Notes under the pieces: model-generated
Database searches by the model: none
Told to the model about the DNA's origin: nothing
What the model saw: only the letters and a program-made list of their open reading frames with translations
Position numbers and translations under genes: made by a program
Part shown: positions 26,716-37,431 of the stretch, in pieces
Layout: each line of letters starts with the position of its first letter
Numbering within the stretch: position 1 is the stretch's first letter
Source: Xanthomonas hortorum
Lineage (GTDB): Bacteria; Pseudomonadota; Gammaproteobacteria; Xanthomonadales; Xanthomonadaceae
Reading direction: 5' to 3'
NCBI RefSeq assembly: GCF_024339125.1
Contig: NZ_CP101417.1
Span: forward strand, 1,612,001 to 1,676,000
DNA length: 64,000 bases

Positions 26716-28676
26716 GGGGAAGAAGCGGCAGTGACGGGGAGTTCGAACGGGCCGGCGGGCAGGCCTCTGCGGTCATACAGCGTGCAGACCGGGCTGTCGG
26801 CCCAGCAGTAGCGCACGCGTGTGGCATCCAGGCCGGCAGGGATGCGCACGCCGATGGCGCGCTCGCGCAAGGTGGCGGCGGCATAGCGGCAACTGCCGGG
26901 TGCAGCACCACACACTTCGAAGCCGATCGGTGCACCGGCGCTGTAGCTCAGCAATGCGGTGTCGACGTCGTCGAAGTCGATGCGCAGTGCGTCGCCGTCA
27001 CGCCGCACGCTGCGTGGTACCGGTCCGGAGGGCGCAATCGCATCGCCATACACCACATGTCGCGCCGCACGCGCCAGGCGCCGGCCCAGTTCCTGCTTGT
27101 TGGCCGGATGGATGTCGTAGCGGTCGCCGATATCGATGGCCACCGCCAGGCCTGCATGCGCATCGTTGGCAACGAAGCGGCGCTGTGCCTCGCGCAGTTG
27201 CGCCCAACCGCTTTCGACCGGCTGCGTGGGCGGCGCGCCATAGTTGGCCAGTTGCACGATCAGCAGCGGCAATTGCGCACCAAAGCGTTGCCGCCAATCG
27301 CGTTGCCATGCCGTGAGCAAGGCCGGGTAATGTGCTGCATCGCCAGCATTGGATTCGCCCTGGTACCACAGCACGCCACGCAGGCCGAGCTGGCCGAGCG
27401 GAGCGATCATGCCGTTGTACAAGGTGGTCAGCCCGGCCGCCGACGACCACGGTGCGCGCGGTGGCGAGCCCAGTTGCGGCGGCACGATGCGGTACTGCCA
27501 GGGCGCGGCCAGCGCTAGCGTGCTGCCATCGGCAAACTGCAGCGCACGCGATTGCGCATCGCCCAGCAGCCCACCGCGCCGATAGGTATTGAGCACATTG
27601 AGCACGACGCTGTTGCGCCCGGCATGCAGGCGCCCGCGCGGCAAGCTGTAGAGACGCGGCTGATCGGCGCCGTAACTGCTGCCCACGCCGCGCCCGTTGA
27701 CCCAGGTCTGGTCCAGCTCGTCCACCGGCCCGAGCAACAAGGTGGCGTCCTGTGCGGCCTGCGCCTCGGTCACCTCGATGCTGGTGCGATACCAGACCAT
27801 GCCGTTGAAACCGACCAACTGCGGCACGCCCCAGTCGTCCCATGCACCCAGCGCGGCCGGTGCTGTTTGCCACGTGCCCGGCGCATCCGGTTGCCAGGGC
27901 TCGCCTTCACCGTGCGCATGCCACCACGTCTCCCACAGCGCAGCCCACTGCGGCGCGGCATCCACCGGGTCGCGTGCGTAACGGGCCAGCACATCCAGTG
28001 CCGCGCCATCGTCCCCTGCAGCACGCAGTGCTTTTTCGCCGATCCAGGCCTGTAGTTGCGAGCCGCCCCACGAGGCGTTGATCAAGCCCATCGGCACATC
28101 GACGGTCTTCTGCAACTCACGCGCGAAGTAGTAGCAGGCCGCAGAGAAGTCCTTCACTGTCTCCGGCGTGGTGAGCTGCCACGCCGCATTGCTACCGAAG
28201 CTGCGCTGCGGCGTCGGGCTGGATTGCGCCGGCACCTTGAACAAGCGAATGCGCGGGTTGTCGGCATCGGCGATCTCGCTGCGCGAATCCAATGTGCGAT
28301 GCACCTGCAATTCCATATTAGATTGGCCCGAGCACAGCCACACATCGCCGATCAGCACGTCGTTGACCCGCTGTGCCACGCCCTTATTCATGCGCGCGCT
28401 CAAGGTATACGGGCCGCCAGCGGCGTGCGCAGGCAGGCGCGCTTGCCAATGGCCTTGCCGGTCTGCACGCGCCTGCACTTGCTGCGCGTCCAGTTGCACG
28501 CTCACGCGCGCGCCTGGGGCCGCATCACCCCACACCCGGATCGGCGCATCGCGCTGCAGTACCACATGCTCCTGAAACAGCGCATGCAGCAGCGGTGCAT
28601 CGGCTGCATGCGCGATGCGTGGTAGCAGCGATGCCGATAGCGTGGCGATGACCACGGCAAAACCACGCAGGCTCAT
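26712..28676 (-). CDS. Sialate O-acetylesterase-like protein, probable acetyl-xylan esterase
   Basis: 654 residues with a signal peptide (about 1-24, ending PRIAHA). SGNH-type esterase of the SASA family: nucleophile Ser in [12 protein letters not shown] near residue 118, and a second conserved block [20 protein letters not shown] near 440. A jelly-roll insert lies between them. In a xylan operon it most likely removes acetyl groups from xylan or its oligomers; sialate is unlikely. Its start overlaps the GH67 stop and its stop overlaps the manD start, each by four bases. Confidence 0.88.
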   Translation of the reverse strand: MSLRGFAVVIATLSASLLPRIAHAADAPLLHALFQEHVVLQRDAPIRVWGDAAPGARVSVQLDAQQVQARADRQGHWQARLPAHAAGGPYTLSARMNKGVAQRVNDVLIGDVWLCSGQSNMELQVHRTLDSRSEIADADNPRIRLFKVPAQSSPTPQRSFGSNAAWQLTTPETVKDFSAACYYFARELQKTVDVPMGLINASWGGSQLQAWIGEKALRAAGDDGAALDVLARYARDPVDAAPQWAALWETWWHAHGEGEPWQPDAPGTWQTAPAALGAWDDWGVPQLVGFNGMVWYRTSIEVTEAQAAQDATLLLGPVDELDQTWVNGRGVGSSYGADQPRLYSLPRGRLHAGRNSVVLNVLNTYRRGGLLGDAQSRALQFADGSTLALAAPWQYRIVPPQLGSPPRAPWSSAAGLTTLYNGMIAPLGQLGLRGVLWYQGESNAGDAAHYPALLTAWQRDWRQRFGAQLPLLIVQLANYGAPPTQPVESGWAQLREAQRRFVANDAHAGLAVAIDIGDRYDIHPANKQELGRRLARAARHVVYGDAIAPSGPVPRSVRRDGDALRIDFDDVDTALLSYSAGAPIGFEVCGAAPGSCRYAAATLRERAIGVRIPAGLDATRVRYCWADSPVCTLYDRRGLPAGPFELPVTAASSP

Positions 28677-30883
28677 TTCGGATTCCCCGGCGCATACGGA
28701 AATTTCAATGCCTGGTAATACGTCAACGGATGCGCCGGTGGCGCCGTGCCGGCAGGCAACGGCCGACCGGACACGCTCTGGAAGTAGGCGATACTGGCAT
28801 CACGCCACCACTGCGCCTCGTCCTGCTGGATCGCCAGGAAGTTCGCCACCTGCTGATACCGCGGCGCATCGATCTTGCCGGCCAGCCCCTGCCAGGTGGC
28901 TCGCATGGCACGCACCTCGTCCACGCCGTGGTCGTAATGCCAGACCAACTCGTCCCACAACGGCCGCCCGGAGGCCATGCGGTGGTCCCAGGGCACATGG
29001 TGGAACCACAGCAGATCGCGCTCGGGCACGCGCTGTACATCGCCGAACATGCGCGCCACCGGCTTCGTGTATTGCGCCACCGCATTGCTGCCGCTGGCAC
29101 TGCGGTCGAAGCCAATCCCGTTGCGGTCGGCGCGGTGGTAATACACCGGGTCCCAATCCGGGCGCTCGCTGCCCGCATCCCACGGTGCCGGGCCGTAGTG
29201 ATGGCCACGTCCCATCAGATGATGCAGGCCGAGCGGGGTCATGTAGTCCACCACCGCTTCGCGCGAGCGCAGCATCATGTCGACCACGGGCGTGACCACG
29301 GCAGCATCGTTGGAGAACGTCATGCGCACCCATTCCTGCGCGATCGTCTGCGGCGACAGGTCCGGGTTCCAGGCCAGCCGCCCGTACGCATACCAGTTGG
29401 CCTGATCGAAGATCGAGCCGCTCCAGTTGCGGTCCGCGCCGATGTTGGCCACGCCGGCAATACCGGTCAACCGCGTGCGACCGGCATCCTTGAACAAACT
29501 GCCATCCACGGTCTTGGCCACGGTCGAGCCCTTGCCGCGCGCATAGGTATCGGCCTGCAGGGTTTCGGCAAACAGCGTGCCCAGGTAGGCCAGATGCGTC
29601 GAAAAGCCCAGATACTCCTTGGTGATCTGAAACTCCGGCATCAACGGCGTCTTGCGCATTGCGCCGAACAGCGGATGGAACGGCTCGCGCGGCTGGAAGT
29701 CGATCGCGCCGTTCTTGACCTGCACGATCACGTTGTCGCGAAATTTTCCATCCAGCGGCACGAACTCGCTATACGCCTGCTTGGCGCGATCGTCCGGCTG
29801 CTCATGCGAATAGACGAACGCGCGCCACATCACCACACCGCCATGCGGCGCCAGCGCGTCGGCCAAAAGATTCGCGCCATCGGCATGGCTGCGCCCGTAA
29901 TCCTGCGGGCCGGGCTGGCCTTCGGAATTGGCCTTGACCAAAAATCCGCCAAAATCCGGAATGCGTGCGTAGATCTCGTTTGCTTTGTCGCGCCACCATT
30001 GCTGCACCTGCGGATCCAGCGGGTCGGCGGTCTTCAGGCCGCCGATCTCGATCGGCGCACTGAAGCGCGCGCTGAGAAACACACGAATGCCGTACGGCCG
30101 AAACACCTTGGCCAGCGCCGCGGCCTTGTCCAGGTACTGCGGCGTCAGGCTCCATGCCTTGGCATTGACGTTATTGAGCACAGTGCCATTGATGCCCAGC
30201 GAGGCATTGGCGCGCGCGTAGTCGGTGTAACGCGGGTCCAGATAGCCGGGCAGGGTCTGCCAGTTCCATAACGAGGCACCGGCATAGCCACGCTCGACCA
30301 CGCCATCCAGGTTGTCCCAATGATTGAGCATGCGCAGCTGCAGACGCGGCCACTCGCGCACATCCAGCGCGGCGAGCGATTGGTCGGTCTGCAGCAATCG
30401 CAGGAAGTGGAACGCGCCGTACAACGCGCCGATGTCGCTGCCGCCGACGATGGCGGTGATGCGATGCCCGCCCACGCTGACGCTGCGAATCAGATACCCC
30501 TCGCGGTCCAGGTGCGCGGTGTCCAGCTTCAATGCAGCGATCTGCGGCGCTGTGGCGGCACCCAACACAATCGCACCATCGCGGGTCACGGCATCGGCCG
30601 GATGCGGCGCGCTGCCAAGCAGGCCCGACAGTCCGCGCTGCAACTCGTCTCGCGCTGCGTGCAGGCTCGACGAGTCGCCAGCGACGATCAATTCGCTCGC
30701 GCTATCACGCAGCTGCGCTGCATTGGCCAGCGGTTGGTAGCGCAACCATAAATCATAGCCATCGTCGGCTTGCGCACTGGTACTGGCCAGCGCCAAACCG
30801 CACAGCAGCAACATGGCCAGCAACCACTGCCATGAGAACGCGCGGCAATCCGCGACGCGGCGACCAGTCAAACATCTGCTCAT
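28673..30883 (-). CDS. agu67A: GH67 alpha-glucuronidase
   Basis: 736 residues, the family's usual length, with export signal about 1-40 ([20 protein letters not shown]). Releases 4-O-methyl-glucuronic acid from the ends of xylo-oligosaccharides. Active-site blocks: [15 protein letters not shown] holding the predicted acid Glu, and [20 protein letters not shown] followed by [13 protein letters not shown] holding the predicted Asp and Glu bases. The released uronate feeds uxuT, uxaC, uxuB and manD. First gene of a minus-strand operon and divergent from xylR. No xyl box was seen in the 90-base divergent gap, so its control may come from elsewhere. The start is chosen at MSRCLTG to keep the signal peptide short. 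Confidence 0.93.
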   Translation of the reverse strand: MSRCLTGRRVADCRAFSWQWLLAMLLLCGLALASTSAQADDGYDLWLRYQPLANAAQLRDSASELIVAGDSSSLHAARDELQRGLSGLLGSAPHPADAVTRDGAIVLGAATAPQIAALKLDTAHLDREGYLIRSVSVGGHRITAIVGGSDIGALYGAFHFLRLLQTDQSLAALDVREWPRLQLRMLNHWDNLDGVVERGYAGASLWNWQTLPGYLDPRYTDYARANASLGINGTVLNNVNAKAWSLTPQYLDKAAALAKVFRPYGIRVFLSARFSAPIEIGGLKTADPLDPQVQQWWRDKANEIYARIPDFGGFLVKANSEGQPGPQDYGRSHADGANLLADALAPHGGVVMWRAFVYSHEQPDDRAKQAYSEFVPLDGKFRDNVIVQVKNGAIDFQPREPFHPLFGAMRKTPLMPEFQITKEYLGFSTHLAYLGTLFAETLQADTYARGKGSTVAKTVDGSLFKDAGRTRLTGIAGVANIGADRNWSGSIFDQANWYAYGRLAWNPDLSPQTIAQEWVRMTFSNDAAVVTPVVDMMLRSREAVVDYMTPLGLHHLMGRGHHYGPAPWDAGSERPDWDPVYYHRADRNGIGFDRSASGSNAVAQYTKPVARMFGDVQRVPERDLLWFHHVPWDHRMASGRPLWDELVWHYDHGVDEVRAMRATWQGLAGKIDAPRYQQVANFLAIQQDEAQWWRDASIAYFQSVSGRPLPAGTAPPAHPLTYYQALKFPYAPGNPK

Positions 30884-30972
30884 GCGGCATGCTCCATCGT
30901 CGCGAACGCACGCAGCCGTGTATCGCCGCTGTGCCTGCTTCCCGGTACCATGCCTCGCATCGTCACGCACGC

Positions 30973-32118
30973 ATGCGGCGCTTGCGTTCTCCCCGCAGCA
31001 TGTGTGCATCGTGCAGGTTCGCCACCCACTTGAAGAGGCCACGCTTGGAGAAGGTCAGGAAATCGGTCCGCCGCACCAGCCGCGCGATCACCATCAATGA
31101 GGTGGCGGCGCTGGCGAAGGTCTCGCCGATGACGGTCTCGCGCGTGGTCAACAACAACGGCAGCGTGCGCGATGCCACCCGTGCGCGCGTGCTGCGCGCG
31201 GTGGACAAGCTCGGCTATACGCCCAACCTGGCCGCCAGTGCACTCGCCGCCGCGCAAAGCCTGCGTATCGCGTTGATCTACAGCGACCCCAGCGGCGCGT
31301 ATTTGCGCGAATTGTTGCTGGGTGTGTTGCGGGTGGCCTCGCGCACCTCGATCCAGTTGGTCATCGACTGCTGGGACGACCTGGATGCCGATGCCGAACG
31401 CAAGGCCGCACGCAAGCTCGCCAAGGGCGTGGCTGGGGTGATCCTGCCGCCGCCGCTGTGCGAATCCAGAGCTGCGGTCCTGGAACTGGTGCGCGCCAAG
31501 GTGCCGGTCGTGGCGATCGCCTCCAACCATTTCAGCCCGGATGTGGCCTGCGTGCGCATCGACGAATTCGCCGCTGCCAAGGAGATCACCGAGCATCTGA
31601 TCGCGCAGGGGCATACCCGCATCGGCTACATCGCCGGGCATCCCAATCTGTCCGCCAGCGCACGCCGTTTCGAAGGCTTTCAAGCAGCGCTGTCCGATGC
31701 CGGCTTGCGCCTGGATCGGCATCTGGTGCAGCCGGGCGACTACACCTACAAATCGGGTCTGGTCGCTGCGGAAAAACTGCTGGCGCGCAAACGCCGCCCC
31801 AGCGCCATCTTCGCCAGCAACGACGATATGGCCGCCGCTGCCATCTCGGTTGCGCATCGGCGCGGGCTGGATGTGCCGCGCGATCTGTCGGTGGTCGGTT
31901 TCGACGATACTTCTGCCGCCACCGCAGTGTGGCCCGAGCTCACCACCGTGCAGCAGCCCATCGCCGCCATGGCCGACGCCGCACTGGATATCCTGTTGAA
32001 GACGATTCGTGCCAAGGAGCGTACGGCGAAGATGGTCGATCATGTGGTCGCGCACCTGCTGGTCAAGCGGGATTCGGTAGCCGCACCGGCGGCGCCGGAT
32101 GCAGCAGAACAACCGTAA
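30973..32118 (+). CDS. xylR: LacI-family repressor of the xylan regulon
   Basis: LacI/GalR repressor. [23 protein letters not shown] with the hinge segment [20 protein letters not shown], then a periplasmic-binding-like sensor with [19 protein letters not shown] and [20 protein letters not shown]. Expected to bind the TGGTAGCGCTAACA boxes in this window and to be released by a xylo-oligosaccharide-derived inducer. The start is uncertain: ATG 30973 gives 381 residues, ATG 31000 or TTG 31030 (362 residues) would bring the HTH closer to the N-terminus, as is usual. None has a strong ribosome site. Convergent with xylA across a perfect hairpin. Confidence 0.9.
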   Translation: MRRLRSPRSMCASCRFATHLKRPRLEKVRKSVRRTSRAITINEVAALAKVSPMTVSRVVNNNGSVRDATRARVLRAVDKLGYTPNLAASALAAAQSLRIALIYSDPSGAYLRELLLGVLRVASRTSIQLVIDCWDDLDADAERKAARKLAKGVAGVILPPPLCESRAAVLELVRAKVPVVAIASNHFSPDVACVRIDEFAAAKEITEHLIAQGHTRIGYIAGHPNLSASARRFEGFQAALSDAGLRLDRHLVQPGDYTYKSGLVAAEKLLARKRRPSAIFASNDDMAAAAISVAHRRGLDVPRDLSVVGFDDTSAATAVWPELTTVQQPIAAMADAALDILLKTIRAKERTAKMVDHVVAHLLVKRDSVAAPAAPDAAEQP

Positions 32119-32120
32119 CG

Positions 32121-32142
32121 CTGCGCGCTTTTAAGCGCGCAG
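32121..32142. terminator. Bidirectional hairpin between xylR and xylA
   Basis: CTGCGCGCTT and AAGCGCGCAG form a perfect 10-base-pair stem around TT, three bases after the xylR stop and 46 bases beyond the xylA stop. There is no long T-run, but position and symmetry fit a two-way terminator. Confidence 0.7.
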
Positions 32143-32187
32143 GCAGTAGGTGATCGCCTGCGTGTGCAGACGATCATCCGCACAGCA

Positions 32188-33525
32188 TCAACGCGTCAGA
32201 TACTGATTGATCAGGTTCTCGTAGGCTTCCTGGCGGCCGCTGAGTTGCTTTGGCTCATTGCCGGCCGCATGTTGGGCCACGTCCACCAATGTGCTGGTGC
32301 CATCGGCAAATGCCGCACCGGCGCCGCTGTCGAAGCTGGCGTAACGCTCTGCGCGCCATTGCTCCAACGGCGAGGACGTCAGCAACGCATTGGCCACTTC
32401 CAGCCCGCGTGCGAACGCGTCCATGCCGCCGATGTGGGCCAGGAACAGATCCTGCGGATCGGACGATTCGCGGCGCACCTTGGCATCGAAATTCAGCCCG
32501 CCCGGTGCCAGCCCGCCCTGACGCAGCACCACCAGCATCGCGCCGACGGTGTCGTAGAGATCAGTCGGGAACTGGTCGGTGTCCCAGCCGTTTTGCGGAT
32601 TGCCGCGGTTGGCATCGATGCTGCCGAGCAGGCCGGCATCGCTGGCAACCTGCAGGTCGTGCTCGAAGCTGTGGCCCGAGAGCGTGGCGTGGTTGGCTTC
32701 GATATTGAGCTTGAAATCCTGGTCCAGGCCGTGCTGGCGCAGGAAGCCGATCACCGTGGCGCTGTCGAAGTCGTACTGGTGCTTCATCGGCTCCATCGGC
32801 TTGGGCTCGATCAGGAAATTGCCTTTGAAGCCGATCGCACGCCCGTAGTCGCGTGCCAGGGTGAGGAAGCGCGCCATGTTGTCCTGCTCGCGCTTCATCT
32901 GGGTGTTGTGCAGGCACGCATAGCCTTCGCGGCCGCCCCAGAACACGTAGTTTTCGCCGCCCAACTCGACGGTGGCATCGATCGCCGCCTTGACCTGCAC
33001 CGCTGCACGCGCCACCACGTTGAAGTCCGGGTTGGTCGATGCACCATTCATGTAGCGCGGGTGCGAGAACAGATTCGCGGTGCCCCACAACAGCTTGACG
33101 CCGGTGTCGGCCTGGCGCTGCTTGGCGATGCCGACCATGTGCTTGAGATTGCGCTCGTACTCACCGATGTCGTCGGCATCCGGCGACAGATCGATATCGT
33201 GGAAGCAGTAGTACGGCACGCCGAGCTTGGTGAAGAATTCGAACGCGGCATCGGCCTTGGCTTCGGCACGATTGAGCGCGGTAGCGCCCACATCCCACGG
33301 ATACGCACGCGTGCCCGGGCCGAACGGATCGGCGCCATTGCCGCAGAAGCTGTGCCAGTAGGCCACCGCAAAGCGCAGATGCTCGGCCATGGTCTTATCG
33401 CCGATCTGCTTGTTGGCGTCGTAGACCTTGAAGGCCAGCGGGTTATCAGAGTCGCGGCCTTCGAAGCCGATCTTGCCGATGCCGGGGAAATATTCTTTCG
33501 CGCCGATGTAGACGGTGTTGCTCAT
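32188..33525 (-). CDS. xylA: Xylose isomerase
   Basis: 445-residue class II xylose isomerase (D-xylose to D-xylulose). N-terminus [20 protein letters not shown]; catalytic and metal-binding blocks [53 protein letters not shown] and [20 protein letters not shown] are all intact. ATG 33525 has AGGAG nine bases upstream and a perfect xyl box 20 bases upstream, so repression by XylR is direct. No xylulokinase gene lies in the window, so the next step must be encoded elsewhere. Confidence 0.97.
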   Translation of the reverse strand: MSNTVYIGAKEYFPGIGKIGFEGRDSDNPLAFKVYDANKQIGDKTMAEHLRFAVAYWHSFCGNGADPFGPGTRAYPWDVGATALNRAEAKADAAFEFFTKLGVPYYCFHDIDLSPDADDIGEYERNLKHMVGIAKQRQADTGVKLLWGTANLFSHPRYMNGASTNPDFNVVARAAVQVKAAIDATVELGGENYVFWGGREGYACLHNTQMKREQDNMARFLTLARDYGRAIGFKGNFLIEPKPMEPMKHQYDFDSATVIGFLRQHGLDQDFKLNIEANHATLSGHSFEHDLQVASDAGLLGSIDANRGNPQNGWDTDQFPTDLYDTVGAMLVVLRQGGLAPGGLNFDAKVRRESSDPQDLFLAHIGGMDAFARGLEVANALLTSSPLEQWRAERYASFDSGAGAAFADGTSTLVDVAQHAAGNEPKQLSGRQEAYENLINQYLTR

Positions 33526-33544
33526 ACGGTCGAACTCCTGCAAA

Positions 33545-33558
33545 TGTTAGCGCTACCA
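33545..33558 (-). promoter_or_regulatory. XylR operator (xyl box) at xylA, perfect match
   Basis: On the minus strand this reads TGGTAGCGCTAACA, identical to the box upstream of the TonB-dependent receptor 31.7 kb away. It lies 20 bases before the xylA ATG, placing it over or just downstream of the expected promoter. The rest of 33559-33830 shows no gene. Confidence 0.88.
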
Positions 33559-33837
33559 AAATCGCGACTGAAAAAAGCCGCGCCATGCAGCGAAGCTGAA
33601 GATGCCATGCCGATCCCGAGTGAAGCGGTCTGCAGGACTTTACCCAGCCCGGCGCAGAAAGGCTTGCTGCGCTGCGAGATGTCCGCCGTGCAACCGGCCT
33701 CCCGGCGCACCGCGCAGCCGTGATGGGCTCGCTAACCATGCGGCACGGCGAACGACCGCAGCACGCCCCACCTACAAGCAGCTGACCGCTCATTCAGCCG
33801 CACGCGCCGTGCTCCGGCCCGCCGCGCGCGGGGCAGC

Positions 33838-33843
33838 TACAAT
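33838..33843 (+). promoter_or_regulatory. Possible -10 element of ttcA
   Basis: TACAAT lies ten bases before the ttcA ATG, which would give a very short leader or a leaderless message. No good -35 is evident. Confidence 0.3.
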
Positions 33844-33852
33844 GGCCGGCTT

Positions 33853-34767
33853 ATGACCGCTGTCCTGCCGCTGCCGCAACCCCTGGCCGACCCTGCGCCG
33901 CGCGACCCGCGCCAGCGGTTGCAGCGTGAGCAGCTGCGCCTGGGTAAACGCCTGCAGCGCCAGGTGGGTCAGGCGATTGCCGATTTCGGCATGATCACCG
34001 CCGGCGACAAGATCATGGTGTGCCTGTCCGGCGGCAAGGACAGCTACACCTTGCTGGACATGCTGCTGCACCTGCAGCGCAAGGCGCCGGTGCCGTTCAC
34101 CCTGGTGGCGGTGAATCTGGACCAGAAGCAGCCGGACTTTCCCGCGCACGTGCTGCCGGGCTACCTCCGCGATCTCGGCGTGCCATTCGACATCGTCGAG
34201 CAGGACACCTATTCGGTGGTCAGCCGGGTGATTCCGGCCGGCAAGACCATGTGTTCGTTGTGCTCGCGGCTGCGGCGCGGCGCGCTGTATGCCTACGCGC
34301 AGGCGCATGGCGTGACCAAGATCGCGCTCGGCCATCATCGCGACGACATCGTGGCCACGTTCTTCATGAACCTGTTTCACCACGCCCGGCTCGCGGCGAT
34401 GGCACCCAAGCTGCGCAGCGACGATGGCCAGCATGTGGTGATCCGCCCGCTGGCCTATGTGCGTGAAACCGACATCGCCGCCTACGCGCAGGCGCGCCAG
34501 TTCCCGATCGTTCCGTGCAACCTGTGCGGCAGCCAGGAAAATTTGCAGCGCCAGCAGGTCGGCCGCATGTTGCAGCAGTGGGATCGCGAGCAGCCCGGAC
34601 GGGTCGAACAGATTGCCCGCGCGCTGGGGGATGTGCGGCCCGAGCAACTGGCCGACCGCACGCTGTTCGATTTCCTGTCGCTGGGCCGCCGCAATGAGGC
34701 AGCACCGCCCGATCCCGACTCCAACGCCTGGCTCGCCGCAAGCGATATCACACACGACAGCGACTGA
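33853..34767 (+). CDS. ttcA: tRNA 2-thiocytidine(32) synthetase
   Basis: 304-residue PP-loop ATPase that thiolates cytidine 32 of certain tRNAs. The PP-loop is [18 protein letters not shown] (about residues 57-74). The iron-sulfur cysteines are in [14 protein letters not shown], with a third Cys in [15 protein letters not shown]. Length and N-terminal QRKAP-type context fit TtcA rather than TilS. It is followed 64 bases later by rdgC on the same strand. Confidence 0.96.
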   Translation: MTAVLPLPQPLADPAPRDPRQRLQREQLRLGKRLQRQVGQAIADFGMITAGDKIMVCLSGGKDSYTLLDMLLHLQRKAPVPFTLVAVNLDQKQPDFPAHVLPGYLRDLGVPFDIVEQDTYSVVSRVIPAGKTMCSLCSRLRRGALYAYAQAHGVTKIALGHHRDDIVATFFMNLFHHARLAAMAPKLRSDDGQHVVIRPLAYVRETDIAAYAQARQFPIVPCNLCGSQENLQRQQVGRMLQQWDREQPGRVEQIARALGDVRPEQLADRTLFDFLSLGRRNEAAPPDPDSNAWLAASDITHDSD

Positions 34768-34830
34768 CGCGGCCCGTCCGGCCGCCGTCGGTCTTCCACC
34801 CTCCACGTTTCCTCCTCTTCGGTCTTACGC

Positions 34831-35736
34831 ATGTTCTTTCGCAATCTCACCTTGTTTCGCTTTCCGACCACGCTGGATTTTTCCGAAATCGACACGCTGC
34901 TGCCGCAAGTGCAGCTCAAGCCGGTCGGCCCGCTGGAAATGAGCTCGCGCGGTTTCATCTCCCCGTTCGGTCGCGATGAGCAGGAAGTGCTCTCGCATCG
35001 TCTGGAAGATTTCCTCTGGCTCACCGTCGGTGGCGAGGACAAGATCCTGCCCGGCGCGGTGATCAACGATCTGCTCGAGCGCAAGGTCGCCGAGATCGAA
35101 GAGAAGGAAGGCCGTCGCCCCGGCGGCAAGGCCCGCAAGCGTCTCAAGGACGATCTGATCCATGAGCTGTTGCCGCGCGCCTTCGTCAAGAGCTCGCGCA
35201 CCGATGCCATCCTGGACCTGCAGCACGGCTACATCGCGGTCAACAGCTCCAGCCGCAAGAGCGGCGAGAACGTGATGAGCGAGATCCGCGGCGCGCTCGG
35301 CAGCTTCCCGGCGCTGCCGTTGAATGCCGAAGTCGCACCGCGCGCCATCCTCACCGGCTGGATCGCCGGCGAGCCCTTGCCCGAAGGCCTGAGCCTGGGC
35401 GAAGAATGCGAGATGAAGGATCCGATCGAAGGCGGCGCGGTGGTCAAGTGCCAGCACCAGGAACTGCGCGGTGAGGAGATCGACAAGCATCTGGAATCCG
35501 GCAAGCAGGTCACCAAGCTGGCGCTGGTGCTGGACGACAACCTGTCGTTCGTGCTCGGCGACGATCTGGTGATCCGCAAGCTCAAGTTCCTCGACGGCGC
35601 ACTGGACCAGCTCGAACACAGCGAAGACGACGGCGCACGCGCCGAACTCGACGCCCGCTTCGCGCTGATGAGCGCCGAAGTGCGCCGCCTGTTCCTGCTG
35701 CTGGAAACTGCGTTGAAATTGAGCAAGGCCGAGTAA
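34831..35736 (+). CDS. rdgC: Recombination-associated protein RdgC
   Basis: 301-residue nucleoid DNA-binding protein that forms a ring on double-stranded DNA and can restrain RecA. MFFRNLTLFRFP at the N-terminus and LKPVGPLEMSSRGFISPFGR are diagnostic. The full family length is present. No SOS box was noted upstream. Its 3' side opens into a long repeat-rich region. Confidence 0.96.
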   Translation: MFFRNLTLFRFPTTLDFSEIDTLLPQVQLKPVGPLEMSSRGFISPFGRDEQEVLSHRLEDFLWLTVGGEDKILPGAVINDLLERKVAEIEEKEGRRPGGKARKRLKDDLIHELLPRAFVKSSRTDAILDLQHGYIAVNSSSRKSGENVMSEIRGALGSFPALPLNAEVAPRAILTGWIAGEPLPEGLSLGEECEMKDPIEGGAVVKCQHQELRGEEIDKHLESGKQVTKLALVLDDNLSFVLGDDLVIRKLKFLDGALDQLEHSEDDGARAELDARFALMSAEVRRLFLLLETALKLSKAE

Positions 35737-35805
35737 CAGAAACTTCGAACAGCGGCGTCGTAGAAGTGGGATCCGACGTTTAAATCAAACGCCTGGGTGG
35801 TCGAG

Positions 35806-35914
35806 GGCGCGGTGCCCTCACCACTTGCGGGACACGCCGTGAATCCGTCCGTGGAGGCTCAGTGGCGGCATCCATGCCGCCACATGGTCCCGCAAGCGGT
35901 GAGGACACCGCACC
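35806..35914. repeat. Large hairpin repeat element A
   Basis: Outer arms of 30 bases (35806-35835 and 35885-35914) are inverted repeats with about 25 matches. Inside lies a perfect palindrome with 10-base arms, GTGGCGGCAT (35862-35871) and ATGCCGCCAC (35874-35883). The layout, outer arms with a CGGGAC core and an inner GGCATCCATGCC palindrome, is shared with element B. Confidence 0.75.
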
Positions 35915-36050
35915 AGGGGATTAGTCGGCTGTTTTCTTAAAAGCTTGCCCCTTGCTCGGCTTGTTTTGGGAAGTTGAGCGGACGCGCCGTTATTTAAACA
36001 ACGCAGGTCATGCTCTGCTTGCACCCTACACACCGACTATCTCGACTGGT

Positions 36051-36152
36051 CCTTGCCCGCCCACCGTCGCGGGACCTTACGCGGCATGGATGCCGCGTAA
36101 GAGCCTACATGGACGTACTTGCGGCGTGTCCCGCGATGGTGGGCGGGTAAGG
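36051..36152. repeat. Large hairpin repeat element B
   Basis: Outer arms 36051-36075 and 36128-36152 are inverted repeats with 23 of 25 matches. The inner palindrome CTTACGCGGCAT / ATGCCGCGTAAG (36076-36087, 36090-36101) is perfect. Same architecture as element A with different arm sequences. Confidence 0.75.
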
Positions 36153-36366
36153 GCCCTGCAGCCAAGCCGCAGATCATCCGCTCCACAACCACCCCATCCA
36201 CACCGTTCAATCACCTCTCAAAGTGACCGAGAGCTACAGGACGTACTTGCGGCGTGTCCCGCGTCGGTGGGCGGGCAAGCACCCTGCAGCCAAGCCCCAG
36301 ATCATCCGCTCTAAAAACCGCCCCATCCACACCGTTTAACCACGGCTCAAGACAACCGAGAGCTCA
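36112..36366. repeat. Two tandem copies of a 128-base non-coding repeat
   Basis: GACGTACTTGCGGCGTGTCC begins at 36112 and again at 36240. The unit then runs through a GTGGGCGGG segment, CTGCAGCCAAGCC, CAGATCATCCGCTC, CCCATCCACACCGTT and ACCGAGAGCT in both copies. The first copy overlaps the right half of hairpin element B; the second carries only that right half. No gene was seen anywhere in 35737-36551. Confidence 0.75.
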
Positions 36367-36551
36367 AGCTTCAGCATCGTCTGGATGTTCCCAAGCCGAG
36401 CTGGTTGAAGGTGCGTTGAGCTGCGCGTTGCGCATTGCGCCGGGTATGGCGTGATGGATGCAGTGCCACCACAGATCACGCGCGCGCCGTCATCGAATGC
36501 ATCAATCGCTCCATCTCACCACCTGACACATCGCAGCGCTATCCTGTGCCC

Positions 36552-37337
36552 ATGTTCACGCCCGTCCGCCGCCTCATCGCGCCCACACCGCAGCTTGTCG
36601 AACGCGACTGCGTGCGTCTTGAACTGGAGGGGCGGCAGATCGAGGTGTTGCGCGTGCGCGACCCACGTGCGCGGCGCATCAAGCTCAGCGTGGACGAACG
36701 CGGCGCCCGGCTGACGCTGCCGATCCGCGCCAGCCTGGTGTCCGGCGAACGGTTTTTGCTGGCGCACCTGGAGTGGCTGAGCACGCAGCTGTCGCGCTAT
36801 CAGCAGGTCGATGCCTTTCCCGCGCTGGAGCGTGGCGTGCCGGGGCTGCTGCCATTACGCGGTGCCTTGTTGCCGCTGAGCTGGCACGACGGGCGCTATG
36901 CACGTATCGACATCACCGATGACGGCGCGCAATTCCATGTGCCCACACGACTGGGCGATGCAGGTCTGCGCCGCACGTTGAAGGAATTTTACGAAGCCCA
37001 GGCACGTGCCGATGTCGGCCGTTGGCTACCGAGCTATCTGCCGGGCTTGCCGCGCGCACCGGCACGGGTGCGGCTGAAGGTAATGTCCTCGCAGTGGGGC
37101 TCGCTCGCACCGGATGGCTCGATGGCGCTGGATCTGGCGCTGGTGCTAGGCCGTCCGTCCGCGTTCGAATACGTGCTGGTGCACGAGCTCTGCCACCTGG
37201 TGCAGGCCAATCACTCGCCCGCGTTCTGGGCCGAAGTGGAGCAGCGCTTTCCTGCCTGGCGCGACGAACGCAGCTATTTCCACGAACACGGCCGCCAACT
37301 CAAGGCGCAGTTGCGGCGGTTGTTGCAGGCCGAGTGA
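36552..37337 (+). CDS. YgjP/WSS1-like M48-type metallopeptidase
   Basis: 261 residues of the YgjP-like (DUF45) family. The zinc motif is YVLVHELCHLVQANHSPAFW (HELCH with a later His). The upstream blocks RARRIKLSVDERGARLTLPI and VMSSQWGSLAPDGSMALDLA are typical. No signal peptide, so cytoplasmic. ATG 36552 is chosen because the preceding 39 codons of the open frame show no family similarity. Function is unproven, with links to peptide or DNA-protein adduct processing in relatives. Confidence 0.88.
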   Translation: MFTPVRRLIAPTPQLVERDCVRLELEGRQIEVLRVRDPRARRIKLSVDERGARLTLPIRASLVSGERFLLAHLEWLSTQLSRYQQVDAFPALERGVPGLLPLRGALLPLSWHDGRYARIDITDDGAQFHVPTRLGDAGLRRTLKEFYEAQARADVGRWLPSYLPGLPRAPARVRLKVMSSQWGSLAPDGSMALDLALVLGRPSAFEYVLVHELCHLVQANHSPAFWAEVEQRFPAWRDERSYFHEHGRQLKAQLRRLLQAE

Positions 37338-37431
37338 TGGGCGGTGTGTCGCACCGCCCGTCACAAACCTGATGACACCCATGCTGCGATGGCAATGCGT
37401 GTTTGCTTGCAGGCACAACCCGCACCCACTA

